From Microterricola viridarii (GTDB lineage: Bacteria > Actinomycetota > Actinomycetes > Actinomycetales > Microbacteriaceae), in assembly GCF_001542775.1 (NCBI RefSeq), contig NZ_CP014145.1, positions 2,418,001 through 2,482,000 on the forward strand: 64,000 bases of DNA, in the 5' to 3' direction. Below the pieces are notes generated by a model. That model saw only the letters and a list, made by a program, of their open reading frames with translations. It was not told the DNA's origin and did not search any database. Position 1 is the first letter of the stretch; every line of letters starts with the position of its first letter. Of this stretch, positions 40,787 to 48,499 are shown one piece after another. The translations under genes and the position numbers were made by a program.

Positions 40787-41638
40787 ATGACCGACAACGC
40801 CGTCCCCCTGAACCCCGCAGACACCAGCACCTGGCTGCCTCTAGACGGACTCGCGCCGGGATTCGACGCCAACAAGGCGCCGCACTCGCTCGATCTGGTC
40901 GGCCGCGAGTTCACCATCGTGGACGCGCGCGGCACCCGCATCCGCCATGCCTTCGCCGAGACGACGGTGGCCTGGGACTACACCCCGGGCACCGGGGATG
41001 AGACGGAGCCGGCGGCCGAGACCGACGACTACGAGGCGTTCCTCGTCGACGACGAGCTGTACTTCGTGCAGTTCCACCACAACTACCTGCCGAACGAGGC
41101 GGTCTCCCTCGTGCTCGACCTGCGCTCGGGCCGTGCGCTGGCCGTGATCAGCCTGATCGGCGAGCCCGGCCCCGGCCGCACCGCCGTGCAGCAGATCTTC
41201 GTGCCCGGGCTGATCGAGGAGCTCGCCACCAGCGGCGAGGAGGCGGCGCCGACGACGAGCCTCATCGGCCGCCGCGTGCAGTGGGTGTACAGCCCGGAGC
41301 ACGCCTACGAGCACGTCTACCTGTCGCCGCGCTGGTACAGCTGGCAGTGCCTGGCCGGCCCGGAGCGGGGCCTCGCCGACACCGACGAGAATTCGGCCTG
41401 GCAGGTGCGCCCCGGCATCTACGTCTTCGCCTGGCGCGAGAAGGTCATCCCCTGCGGCTCGGTCACGATCGCCGACCACCGCGACGCCCGCAACATCCGC
41501 TCGCACGGCGTGCTGTTCGGCCTCGACGAGTCCGGCCAAGTGCCGACCCACTTCACGTTCGGCGCACACGGCCGACTGATCTCGACCACTGTGCACCCGG
41601 AGCAGTACGACCCGGCCGGCTTCGGCGCGGCGAGCTGA
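40787..41638 (+). CDS. MoaF-like protein (second paralogue)
   Basis: The product has 283 residues. It contains both a lipocalin-like N-terminal half ('GREFTIVDARGTRIRHAFAE', 'YEAFLVDDELYFVQFHHNY') and the MoaF C-terminal core 'WVYSPEHAYEHVYLSPRWYS' then 'WQCLAGPERGLADTD'. The N-terminal halves of the two paralogues are far less alike than the C-terminal halves. ATG 40787 has an AGGAAGG site. It is 8 bp from the amidohydrolase gene and forms an operon with it. The family's ligand is unknown. Confidence 0.75.
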   Translation: MTDNAVPLNPADTSTWLPLDGLAPGFDANKAPHSLDLVGREFTIVDARGTRIRHAFAETTVAWDYTPGTGDETEPAAETDDYEAFLVDDELYFVQFHHNYLPNEAVSLVLDLRSGRALAVISLIGEPGPGRTAVQQIFVPGLIEELATSGEEAAPTTSLIGRRVQWVYSPEHAYEHVYLSPRWYSWQCLAGPERGLADTDENSAWQVRPGIYVFAWREKVIPCGSVTIADHRDARNIRSHGVLFGLDESGQVPTHFTFGAHGRLISTTVHPEQYDPAGFGAAS

Positions 41639-41646
41639 GCCGGCCC

Positions 41647-43314
41647 ATGACCACCGCAGATCTCATCGTCCTGGACGCCACCGTCTACACGGCGAACCCC
41701 GCCCACCCCCTCGCCTCGGCGCTGGCCGTGGCCGGCGGCCGCCTGTTGGCGGTTGGCAGCAACGCCGACGCCTTGGCCCACCTCGGCCAGGACACGGTGG
41801 TGCGCAACCTGGACGGGGCGTTCCTGCTGCCCGGGCTGGTCGACGTGCACAACCACCACGCACTGGCCGGGAAGACCGACCTGTACGAGCTGTCGTTCTC
41901 TGCCACCGCGTCGCTCGAGCAGATCCTCGACGCCGTGCGCGACTATGCGGCCGCGCTGCCGGCCGACGGCTGGGTGCTCGGCGGCAGCTGGGGCTCCGGG
42001 TTGATGGACGCATTGGCGACGGATGCCGCGCGCGCCCGCCTCGACAAGGCATCCGGCGGCCGCCCGGTCATGCTCAGCGACGACAGCAAGCACAACCGCT
42101 GGGTCAGCAGCCGGGCGCTGGAGCTGGCCGGCATCACCGCCGCGAGCGACCCGGGCGCCGGCGGTGTGATCCTGCTCGACCCGGTGAGCGGCTCCGCGAG
42201 CGGCGTCCTGCTGGAGGCAGCAGGCATCCCCGTCGAGGCGGCCCTCTCGCGCACGCATTCGCTCACCGCCGAGCAGCACCGGCGCTGCTCGCAGCGGGGC
42301 ATCGAGATCCTGGCCAGCCACGGCGTGACCGCGTTCCAGGATGCCGCCGCTTCGCTGCCGATCCTGCAGTCACTCAAGTCGCTCGACGACGCGGGTGAGC
42401 TGAACTCGTGGGTGGTGAGCTCGCTCACGGTCAACGACCAGATCTTCGGCTATGACCCGGTCGGCGAGGAGCTTGTGGCCCGCGGCGAGGAATTCCGCAG
42501 CGAGCACCACCGGCCCGACTTCGTCAAGATCTTCCTCGACGGCGTTCCGCCCGCCCGCACCGGCGCGTTCCTGGAGCCGTTCCTGCCGGATGACGAGCAC
42601 GGCGCCCACTTCTGCGGCACCACGACGATGCCGCCGGAGGAGCTGCTCGGCTGGCTGCGCAGCACGGCGAGCCGCGGGCTCTCGGCCAAGATCCATTGCA
42701 CGGGCGACGCCTCGGCCCGGCTCGTGCTCGACACCGTCGCGCAGCTGCGCGCGGAGGGCTTCACCGAGACCCGCTACCAGATCGCGCACGGCCAGTTCGT
42801 GGCTGAGAGCGACCTCGCCCGTTTCGCCGAGCTGGGCGTCGCCGCCGACATCTCGCCCTTCATCTGGTTTCCCGGCGTCATCCCGGATGCCATCGCCAGC
42901 GTGCTGCCGGCCGAACGGGCCGAGCGGATGCAACCCAACCGCAGCCTGATCGACACCGGCGCGCTCGTCGCGGGCGGCTCGGACTGGCCGGTGAGCGAGT
43001 CGCCGAACGCCTGGGAGGGGATCCAGGGCCTGGTCACCCGCGCCGACCCGCACGGCGTGTTCCCCGGAACGCTCTGGGCCGAGCAGGCCATCACACTGGA
43101 GGAGGCGATCGCCGCGTTCACGATCAACGCGGCCACCGCCATGGGCCTCGGCGCCGAGACCGGATCGCTGGAGGCCGGCAAGTCCGCCGACTTCGTGCTG
43201 CTCGACCGCAACCCGTTCGAGTCGCCGATCGAGACGCTCATCCAGGCCCAAGCGTTGGAGACGTGGTTCGCCGGGCGCAAGGTGTTCGACCGCGGCGGGG
43301 CCGCGGCTGGCTGA
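41647..43314 (+). CDS. metal-dependent amidohydrolase, YtcJ type
   Basis: The product has 555 residues of the Amidohydro_3 family. Metal-binding His68 and His70 ('DVHNHHAL'), a Lys in 'FVKIFLDGVPP', His in 'KIHCTGDAS' and 'YQIAHGQFV', and Asp in 'VAGGSDWPVS' complete the expected ligand set. Such enzymes hydrolyse amides, carbamates or cyclic amides. ATG 41647 follows the moaF-like gene by 8 bp. A second amidohydrolase of this family lies at 50369. Confidence 0.88.
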   Translation: MTTADLIVLDATVYTANPAHPLASALAVAGGRLLAVGSNADALAHLGQDTVVRNLDGAFLLPGLVDVHNHHALAGKTDLYELSFSATASLEQILDAVRDYAAALPADGWVLGGSWGSGLMDALATDAARARLDKASGGRPVMLSDDSKHNRWVSSRALELAGITAASDPGAGGVILLDPVSGSASGVLLEAAGIPVEAALSRTHSLTAEQHRRCSQRGIEILASHGVTAFQDAAASLPILQSLKSLDDAGELNSWVVSSLTVNDQIFGYDPVGEELVARGEEFRSEHHRPDFVKIFLDGVPPARTGAFLEPFLPDDEHGAHFCGTTTMPPEELLGWLRSTASRGLSAKIHCTGDASARLVLDTVAQLRAEGFTETRYQIAHGQFVAESDLARFAELGVAADISPFIWFPGVIPDAIASVLPAERAERMQPNRSLIDTGALVAGGSDWPVSESPNAWEGIQGLVTRADPHGVFPGTLWAEQAITLEEAIAAFTINAATAMGLGAETGSLEAGKSADFVLLDRNPFESPIETLIQAQALETWFAGRKVFDRGGAAAG

Positions 43315-43351
43315 CCCTCCGCGCCGTCGCGCGATGGCGCAACACAGACCG

Positions 43352-43367
43352 TCTACACTTGTTGACT
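43352..43367. promoter_or_regulatory. GTCAAC-N3-TGT site A at the tetR promoter
   Basis: TCTACACTTGTTGACT on the plus strand; the reverse complement contains GTCAAC-AAG-TGTAGA. It is bracketed by CAGAC (43345-43349) and GTCTG (43368-43372). It lies 60 bp before the tetR ATG, where a TetR protein would autoregulate. Confidence 0.55.
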
Positions 43368-43427
43368 GTCTGCGCGCTCGCTGAGCATGCAGAATGGATG
43401 CCAAGCCGAGCCAATGGAGGTGCCTGC

Positions 43428-44021
43428 ATGCCCAAGGTGATCGACCACGATCAACGCAGACGCGACATCATCGAGGTGACCCGCGGTCTCATCATCCAGG
43501 GTGGCATCGAGGCGGCCACCATGCGTGAGATCGCCGCGGAGGCCGGATTCGCCAATGGCGCGCTCAAGCACTATTTCCCCGGCAAGGACGACATCATCCA
43601 GGGCACCTACGAGCTTTCGCTCGCCCAGATGAGCGAGGTCGTTCGGTTGGCGGTCGAGGGCAAGCGCGGCCTCGCGGCGCTCCGCGGCATCAGTGAGGCG
43701 TCCCTGCCGCTGGATGCCGAGCGGACCACCGCCGCCCGCGTGCTGCTCTCGTTCTGGGAGCGGGCCGCCTCCAACGATCACCTGCACGAGATCTACGTCG
43801 ACCACCTCGTCATCTGGCGGAAGGCGCTGGCACAGTTCATCACCGAGGGCCGCGCCGATGGTGACATCCTGAGCAACACCCCGGACGAGCAGCTGATCCA
43901 GGAGCTCGTCACGATGAACGTCGGCGCGACCCTGATGAGCGTGATCAACCCGGAGCAGAACACCCCGGCACTGCAGCAGGCCCAGCTCGACGGCTTCTTC
44001 GAGCGGCTCGGGCGGCCGTAG
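43428..44021 (+). CDS. TetR family transcriptional regulator, BetI-like
   Basis: The product has 197 residues. N-terminal helix-turn-helix: 'RRRDIIEVTRGLIIQGGIEA', 'TMREIAAEAGFANGALKHYF', then 'GKDDIIQGTY'. The C-terminal ligand domain contains 'LLSFWERAASNDHLHEIYVD', as in BetI-type TetR proteins (TetR_C_6). ATG 43428 is chosen for the family N-terminus. It sits between the MoaF-amidohydrolase operon and the phosphotriesterase-methyltransferase block and is the likely owner of the GTCAAC-N3-TGT sites. Confidence 0.92.
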   Translation: MPKVIDHDQRRRDIIEVTRGLIIQGGIEAATMREIAAEAGFANGALKHYFPGKDDIIQGTYELSLAQMSEVVRLAVEGKRGLAALRGISEASLPLDAERTTAARVLLSFWERAASNDHLHEIYVDHLVIWRKALAQFITEGRADGDILSNTPDEQLIQELVTMNVGATLMSVINPEQNTPALQQAQLDGFFERLGRP

Positions 44022-44050
44022 GGCTTCGCCCTGCTCGACCAGCGGGGCGT

Positions 44051-44325
44051 GGTTTCGACAAGCTCAACCAGCGGGAAGCCGCTCTCCACCGTTGGCTCGA
44101 GGGAGCGCCAGCGACCGAGGCCGACGCCCGCACGAGCTCGCTGCGCCAGTTGGGCGGGAACCGCGCCAGCTCAACGGGCGCGGACCCGCCCGAATTGGCG
44201 CGGAAGCCGATCACGCGGGCTGCCGGGCTTCAGGGGCTGCGCTGCTCGTTCCTCACGGCGCGGCCCCCTCTAGCCAACGTGCAGATACACACCGCCCCGG
44301 GGTTTCGACGAGCTCAACCAGCGGG
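44051..44325. repeat. dispersed 25-nt repeats flanking an imperfect palindrome
   Basis: GGTTTCGACAAGCTCAACCA occurs at 44051 and, with one change, at 44301, each extended by GCGGG. Between them an imperfect palindrome (44143-44201, about 25-nt arms starting GCGCCA and ending TGGCGC) is seen. The reverse strand of the 25-mer encodes the 'LVELVET' peptide seen around many Microbacteriaceae genes. No gene is visible from 44022 to 44331. Confidence 0.7.
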
Positions 44326-44331
44326 GCAGGC

Positions 44332-45411
44332 TCAACCGGCGGTGGCGGCGGGGCGGGGCTCCCGGAAGGTGAGCGCTCTGGCGGGGTTGTCGACCATGAT
44401 GGCGCGGAGGGCGTCGTCACCCACGCCGAGCCGGCCGAGCGCCGGCAGGAAGTGCTCCGAGATGTAGCTGTAGCCGTGCCCGCCGTAGCGCTTCAGCTGC
44501 ACACGCTGGCAGACGTCACCGCCGAGCACGATCCGGTCGGCGTGGCCGTCGTCGACGAGCGCGGCGATGCCCGTGGCGACCGCGCGGTCGGTGAAGGGCC
44601 AGAGGGTGCCCCATGGGCTGCCCGGCGTGCCGAGGAAGTCGAACTCAACGAGGACACCGCGTGCCAGCAGCCGGCGCGCGAACGGCAGGTCGTCTCCGAG
44701 GGTGCCGGCGTGACCCATCACCACATTCCGGAAGTCGACGCCCTCCTCCTCGAGGATGTCGAGCACCCGGAACTTCTCCTCGCCGAAGCCACCCTGGTGG
44801 AAGGTGATCGGGGCGCCGGTGATGCGCGAGGCGCGCCCGCTGGCGCGCACGCTTTTCAGCTCGTTCGGCGTGAGCGGGTTGCCCTCGACGCCGACCTCGC
44901 CGATGACGCCGGAGCGGATCGTGGTGCCGTCGACGCCGACGGCGATATCGCGGACGATCTCATCGCTCATCTGCTCGACGGTCTTCTCGTCCATGTCTGC
45001 CGGGTGGAAGTTCTTCTCGTACCAGCCGGCGCCCATCACAATCTGCAGACCACTGGCCCGGGAGAGCTTGGCCAGCGAGCGGGCGTCGCGGCCGAGCCCG
45101 GTGTTGGAGACCTCGACCATGGTGCCGCCGCCCAGGGTGCGGAACTCCCCCACCTCGGCCAGCATCTCGTCGAAGTCGCCCAGCAGGTCGTTGTGCTCAA
45201 TGATGCGCCCCCGCCGCACGGCGGCGAGGTTCGCGAGGCTGAGCGGCTCCGTCGACTCCGGGGTGCCCCAGCCCGGCCGGGGGTTGTGCAGCGGGCGCCG
45301 GATGTCGATGAAGATGTGCTCGTGCATGAGCACCTGGCCGAGCGACTCCGGGGGCACCGGGCCGCCGACGGTGAGCACCTTTCCGGCGATGTTCGGGATC
45401 GCGGCGCTCAC
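44332..45411 (-). CDS. phosphotriesterase-family metallohydrolase (catalytically complete)
   Basis: The product has 359 residues of the PTE/lactonase amidohydrolase fold. All expected binuclear metal ligands are present: His30 and His32 ('LMHEHIF'), bridging Glu172 ('GVIGEVG'), His205 ('ITFHQGG'), His234 ('VMGHAGT') and Asp299 ('LGGDVC'). Glu instead of carboxylated Lys is usual in PHP/lactonase relatives. The GTG start overlaps the stop of the upstream paralogue by 4 nt (GTGA). The substrate is probably a lactone or ester; phosphotriester activity should not be assumed. Confidence 0.9.
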   Translation of the reverse strand: MSAAIPNIAGKVLTVGGPVPPESLGQVLMHEHIFIDIRRPLHNPRPGWGTPESTEPLSLANLAAVRRGRIIEHNDLLGDFDEMLAEVGEFRTLGGGTMVEVSNTGLGRDARSLAKLSRASGLQIVMGAGWYEKNFHPADMDEKTVEQMSDEIVRDIAVGVDGTTIRSGVIGEVGVEGNPLTPNELKSVRASGRASRITGAPITFHQGGFGEEKFRVLDILEEEGVDFRNVVMGHAGTLGDDLPFARRLLARGVLVEFDFLGTPGSPWGTLWPFTDRAVATGIAALVDDGHADRIVLGGDVCQRVQLKRYGGHGYSYISEHFLPALGRLGVGDDALRAIMVDNPARALTFREPRPAATAG

Positions 45412-46463
45412 GAGCGAGTCCCCTGCGCCGGGATGCTGAGCCAGCGCTGCGGGTTGGCCTCGGTCAGGGCCGCGAGCAGGCCGTCATCCGCCCCAAGCAT
45501 CCGCAGGTAGGGCAGGTACTGCTCGAGGAGGAAGCCGTAGCCGTTGCCGCCGAAGGCGTTCAGGTCGATCTTGCGCCGCACGCCCTGCGAGATCAGCAGC
45601 TGCCCGGCCACGCCGCGGGCGGCGAGGCCGAGGACCCCCAGGGCGATGTCGTGGTCGCTCACCTCGGTGAGGATCGTCGGGATGTCTCCCAGCTGATCGA
45701 ACTGCGTGTAGACGCCGCGCGCCAACACGGCCTCCAATTCATCCGGCCGGGCCAGGAGCGGCGCAGAGTCTGCGACCGCGATCTGGGATGCGGCCACGCC
45801 CTCGGCCTGGAGGATGTCGAGCACGGCGAGCGTGTCGGCCGTGCTCGCGGAGCGGGTGATGCTCACGGGCGCCCCGGTCTGGCGGGCGGCGGCGGCGACC
45901 GCCAGCAGGAGTCGCCGCTCCGCCTCGCGGGCGGGATCGATCGCACCGACCCGGCCGATGAGTCCGGCCCGGATGCCGTCGACGCCGACCTCGATCTCCG
46001 CCGCGATCTGGGCGGCGAGGCTCTCGACCGTTCTCCCGGCCAGTTCCGGGGACCAGACGGGGTGGTGCCATCCGGCCCCCATCACGACGGCGAGGCCGGT
46101 GGTCTCGGCGATCCGGCGGAGGGCGCGTGGGTTCCGGCCGAGGCCGATGCTCGTCTGGTCGACGATGGCCCCGCCGCCGAGCCGCCCGAACTCGCCGGCC
46201 TCGGCGATGGCCAGCAGCTCGTGGTCCAGGCGCATGTTGTCGCGGTTCGGGGCGCCCAGATTGAGCGCGCCCAGCATCTCGATGCCGACCGCTGCCCCAT
46301 AGAAGGCTGCCTCGGCGGCGGCCGTCGGGCGCGTGCGGCCGATGCGGCGCCAGCCCTCATCCGACTCCTCCGGCGTCGCGAAGTTCGCGATGAGGTGCTC
46401 GTGCGGGAGGGTGACACCGAGTGCGTGCGGCGCGCTGGGGCCGCTGACGGTCGAGACGAACAT
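45408..46463 (-). CDS. phosphotriesterase-like protein lacking most metal ligands
   Basis: The product has 351 residues and aligns along its length with the downstream paralogue. It keeps His21-x-His23 ('LPHEHLI'), but Arg171 replaces the bridging Glu ('GLIGRVG'), Arg204 replaces the first later His ('SITRSAS'), Asp232 replaces the second ('AVADSAP') and Gly294 stands at the catalytic Asp ('ISQGVRR'). It is therefore probably not a normal hydrolase. ATG 46463 has an AAGGAG site. Coupled translation with the complete enzyme suggests a hetero-oligomer. Confidence 0.8.
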   Translation of the reverse strand: MFVSTVSGPSAPHALGVTLPHEHLIANFATPEESDEGWRRIGRTRPTAAAEAAFYGAAVGIEMLGALNLGAPNRDNMRLDHELLAIAEAGEFGRLGGGAIVDQTSIGLGRNPRALRRIAETTGLAVVMGAGWHHPVWSPELAGRTVESLAAQIAAEIEVGVDGIRAGLIGRVGAIDPAREAERRLLLAVAAAARQTGAPVSITRSASTADTLAVLDILQAEGVAASQIAVADSAPLLARPDELEAVLARGVYTQFDQLGDIPTILTEVSDHDIALGVLGLAARGVAGQLLISQGVRRKIDLNAFGGNGYGFLLEQYLPYLRMLGADDGLLAALTEANPQRWLSIPAQGTRS

Positions 46464-46493
46464 TGCGCTCCTTGACGGTTCTGGGGTGCACTC

Positions 46494-46523
46494 CGCCGGC
46501 CGGGCAAGGGTGCCCGGCCGGCG
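46494..46523 (-). terminator. hairpin between methyltransferase and PTE genes
   Basis: Perfect 13-bp GC-rich stem, CGCCGGCCGGGCA (46494-46506) with TGCCCGGCCGGCG (46511-46523), loop AGGG. It may separate or attenuate transcription from the methyltransferase into the PTE pair. Confidence 0.6.
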
Positions 46524-46557
46524 AGTGGTCGTGCGCTCGGGCGGAGCGCTCGGGCGA

Positions 46558-47556
46558 CTAGACCGCCTCGGCCACGAGGATGCGCGGGCTGCCGGGCAGC
46601 GCGATCGTCTCGACGGGCTTCCAGCCGGTCGCGGCAAGCCACTCGGCCACCGTCGATTCCGGGTAGACGACGGTTCCGTCGATGTTGAAGTACTCGCCGG
46701 CGTGCAGGGCGTCGATCTTGCGCTGCACCGGGTTGTCGTCGAGGAAGAAGTCGAGCACGACCAGGTGCGCGCCCGGCGCGGCCGCGGCGCGCGCGTTGGC
46801 GAAGATCACGCGGTTCTGCGCGTCGTCGAAGCGGTGGATGACGTGGTTCACGAGCACCAGGTCGTGCTCGCCGCCCGGCTGCGCGGTCTCGGTGTCGCCG
46901 CCCTCGACGGTGGAGCGCTCGGCCAGGCCGGCCGCCTCGACGGCCTGCTGCACCGAGTCGGTGAAGTCGGGGGCGAACACGAAGCGGGTGTTCAGCTCGG
47001 GGTTGGCCTTCATGCCGTTCACGGCGAAGGCAGGGCTGAGGCCGCCGAAGTCCAGCGCGTTGCGGTAGCGGGAGAAGTCGAAGTGGGCGGCGAGCTGCTC
47101 TGCGTGCAACTCGTTGTAGGTCATGACGCCGGCCATGAAGTCACCCCAGCCGGCCTCGTCCAGCTCCAGGGTCCCGGCTTCGCCGGAGTCGACGGTGTCG
47201 TCGTAGCGCAGCCACTGCTTGTAGCTGATGTCGTTGAGGAAAGCGAGGAAGGGGGTGAGGTCGATGCCGGCGCCGTCCGCGGTGAGGTAGGCGGCGGCAT
47301 CCGGGGTCAGCGCGTAGCGGCCGGCCTCGCGGGTGAGCAGGCCCTGCGCCGTCATGCTGTCGGCGAGGATGCGCAGCTGCTGGGCGTTCACGCCGGTCGC
47401 CCCGACGAGCTCCTCGAGCGAGCGGGGGCCCTCGGCGAGCGCGGTGAAGAGGCCGACGCGGCTGGCGGCGAAGAGCTGCTTGGCCCCCATGAAGCCGATC
47501 GCGATGTCGAGGATCGCTGCGGGGGTTGATGCGGTGGTCGGCTGCGTTGCCGTCAT
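46558..47556 (-). CDS. O-methyltransferase-type protein (family 2)
   Basis: The product has 332 residues. A winged-helix dimerisation domain ('MGAKQLFAASRVGLFTALAE', 'LEELVGATGVNAQQLRILAD') precedes a class I methyltransferase domain. Motif I is unusual: 'ALDFGGLSPAFAV' replaces the usual D-V-G-G-G-x-G, while 'LVNHVIHRFDDAQN' occupies the catalytic His region. ATG 47556 has an AAGGAG site. Its divergent promoter carries GTCAAC-N3-TGT site B. Confidence 0.8.
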   Translation of the reverse strand: MTATQPTTASTPAAILDIAIGFMGAKQLFAASRVGLFTALAEGPRSLEELVGATGVNAQQLRILADSMTAQGLLTREAGRYALTPDAAAYLTADGAGIDLTPFLAFLNDISYKQWLRYDDTVDSGEAGTLELDEAGWGDFMAGVMTYNELHAEQLAAHFDFSRYRNALDFGGLSPAFAVNGMKANPELNTRFVFAPDFTDSVQQAVEAAGLAERSTVEGGDTETAQPGGEHDLVLVNHVIHRFDDAQNRVIFANARAAAAPGAHLVVLDFFLDDNPVQRKIDALHAGEYFNIDGTVVYPESTVAEWLAATGWKPVETIALPGSPRILVAEAV

Positions 47557-47623
47557 GGTTTTCTCCTTGAGTGCGGGGCCGGCGTCGTCGCTCGACCCGC
47601 GTCTGGTCGCGGTGTACGGAAAC

Positions 47624-47695
47624 TCTACAAGCGTTGACAATAAAAGTGCAATCTTCTTTCGCCCATCGATGCCTCAGTTTCAACACGCGTAGAAT
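47624..47695. promoter_or_regulatory. divergent promoters with GTCAAC-N3-TGT sites B and E
   Basis: Site B (47624-47639, TCTACAAGCGTTGACA; reverse complement GTCAACGCTTGTAGA) overlaps a minus-strand promoter TTGCAC-18-TAGAGT for the methyltransferase gene. Site E (47678-47693, TTTCAACACGCGTAGA) is a weaker copy overlapping the plus-strand -10 TAGAAT (47690-47695). That -10 would start transcription at the ATG of the hydrolase gene (47701). Confidence 0.6.
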
Positions 47696-47700
47696 AACGA

Positions 47701-48495
47701 ATGGCGCGACGAGGCGCCCCGAGCGAATGCGAGTGCGACATGCCCCTCTCCCAGCAGACCTTCTCCCCCGCCGGCGCGAGCACCGGCGCCCCCGTCGTGC
47801 TCATCCACGGCTTCGCGTCCTCCGGCGACGCCGACTGGGTGGCCGCCGGCTGGCCGGATGCCGTCACCGCCGCCGGGCGCACGGCGGTCGTGATCGACCT
47901 GCCCGGCCACGGCGACAGCACTGCGGCCATCACGGAGGGCGCGGAGACGAGCGCGGTCGTCCGGGCACTCGGCGAGGCCGTCGACGCGGCGGTCGCGGCA
48001 TCCGGTGCCGAGCACGCCGACGTCGTCGCCTACTCGCTCGGTGCCCGCCTGGCCTGGGAGCTGCCCGCGGCGAGCCCGCGCGTGCGCCGGCTCGTGCTCG
48101 GCGGCATCAGCCCGTTCGAGCCGTTCGCGCAGCTCGACACCGCCGAGCTGCGCGCCGTCGCCGCCGGCAGCGCCGAGCCCACCTCACCGCTCGTCGGCAT
48201 GATGGCGCAGATGGTAACGGCCCCCGGCAACGACAGCGAGGCGCTCATCGCCCTCATCGACGGGCTGGCGAGCGAGCCATTCCTGCCGGGCGCGCAGGCG
48301 GACGACGCCACGCCGTCCGGCGCACCGCGGGTGCCGACGCTGTTCGTGGCCGGCAGCGACGACATGATGACGGGCGGCATCGATGGCCTCGTCGCGCTCG
48401 TGCCCGACTCCGCGCTGCTCCGGGTGCCCGGCGACCACCGCGGCGCGCTCACCTCGCCCGAATTCCGCGCGGCGGCGATCGCCTTCCTGGGCTGA
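47701..48495 (+). CDS. alpha/beta hydrolase, probably leaderless
   Basis: The product has 264 residues. 'VVLIHGFASSGDADW' forms the oxyanion region, 'VVAYSLGARLAW' holds the nucleophile Ser, 'FVAGSDD' the acid and 'VPGDHRGALT' the His. The TAGAAT -10 ends 6 bp before ATG 47701 and there is no ribosome-binding site, so translation is probably leaderless. A second in-frame ATG at 47740 also lacks an SD site. The stop lies 4 bp from the convergent AKR gene. The substrate is likely an ester or thioester. Confidence 0.82.
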   Translation: MARRGAPSECECDMPLSQQTFSPAGASTGAPVVLIHGFASSGDADWVAAGWPDAVTAAGRTAVVIDLPGHGDSTAAITEGAETSAVVRALGEAVDAAVAASGAEHADVVAYSLGARLAWELPAASPRVRRLVLGGISPFEPFAQLDTAELRAVAAGSAEPTSPLVGMMAQMVTAPGNDSEALIALIDGLASEPFLPGAQADDATPSGAPRVPTLFVAGSDDMMTGGIDGLVALVPDSALLRVPGDHRGALTSPEFRAAAIAFLG

Positions 48496-48499
48496 GCGG

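Noticed and set aside
44092..45510. 472-codon plus-strand frame over the PTE gene
   Set aside because: Runs through repeats and antisense to the PTE-like gene whose metal-binding motifs are unambiguous.
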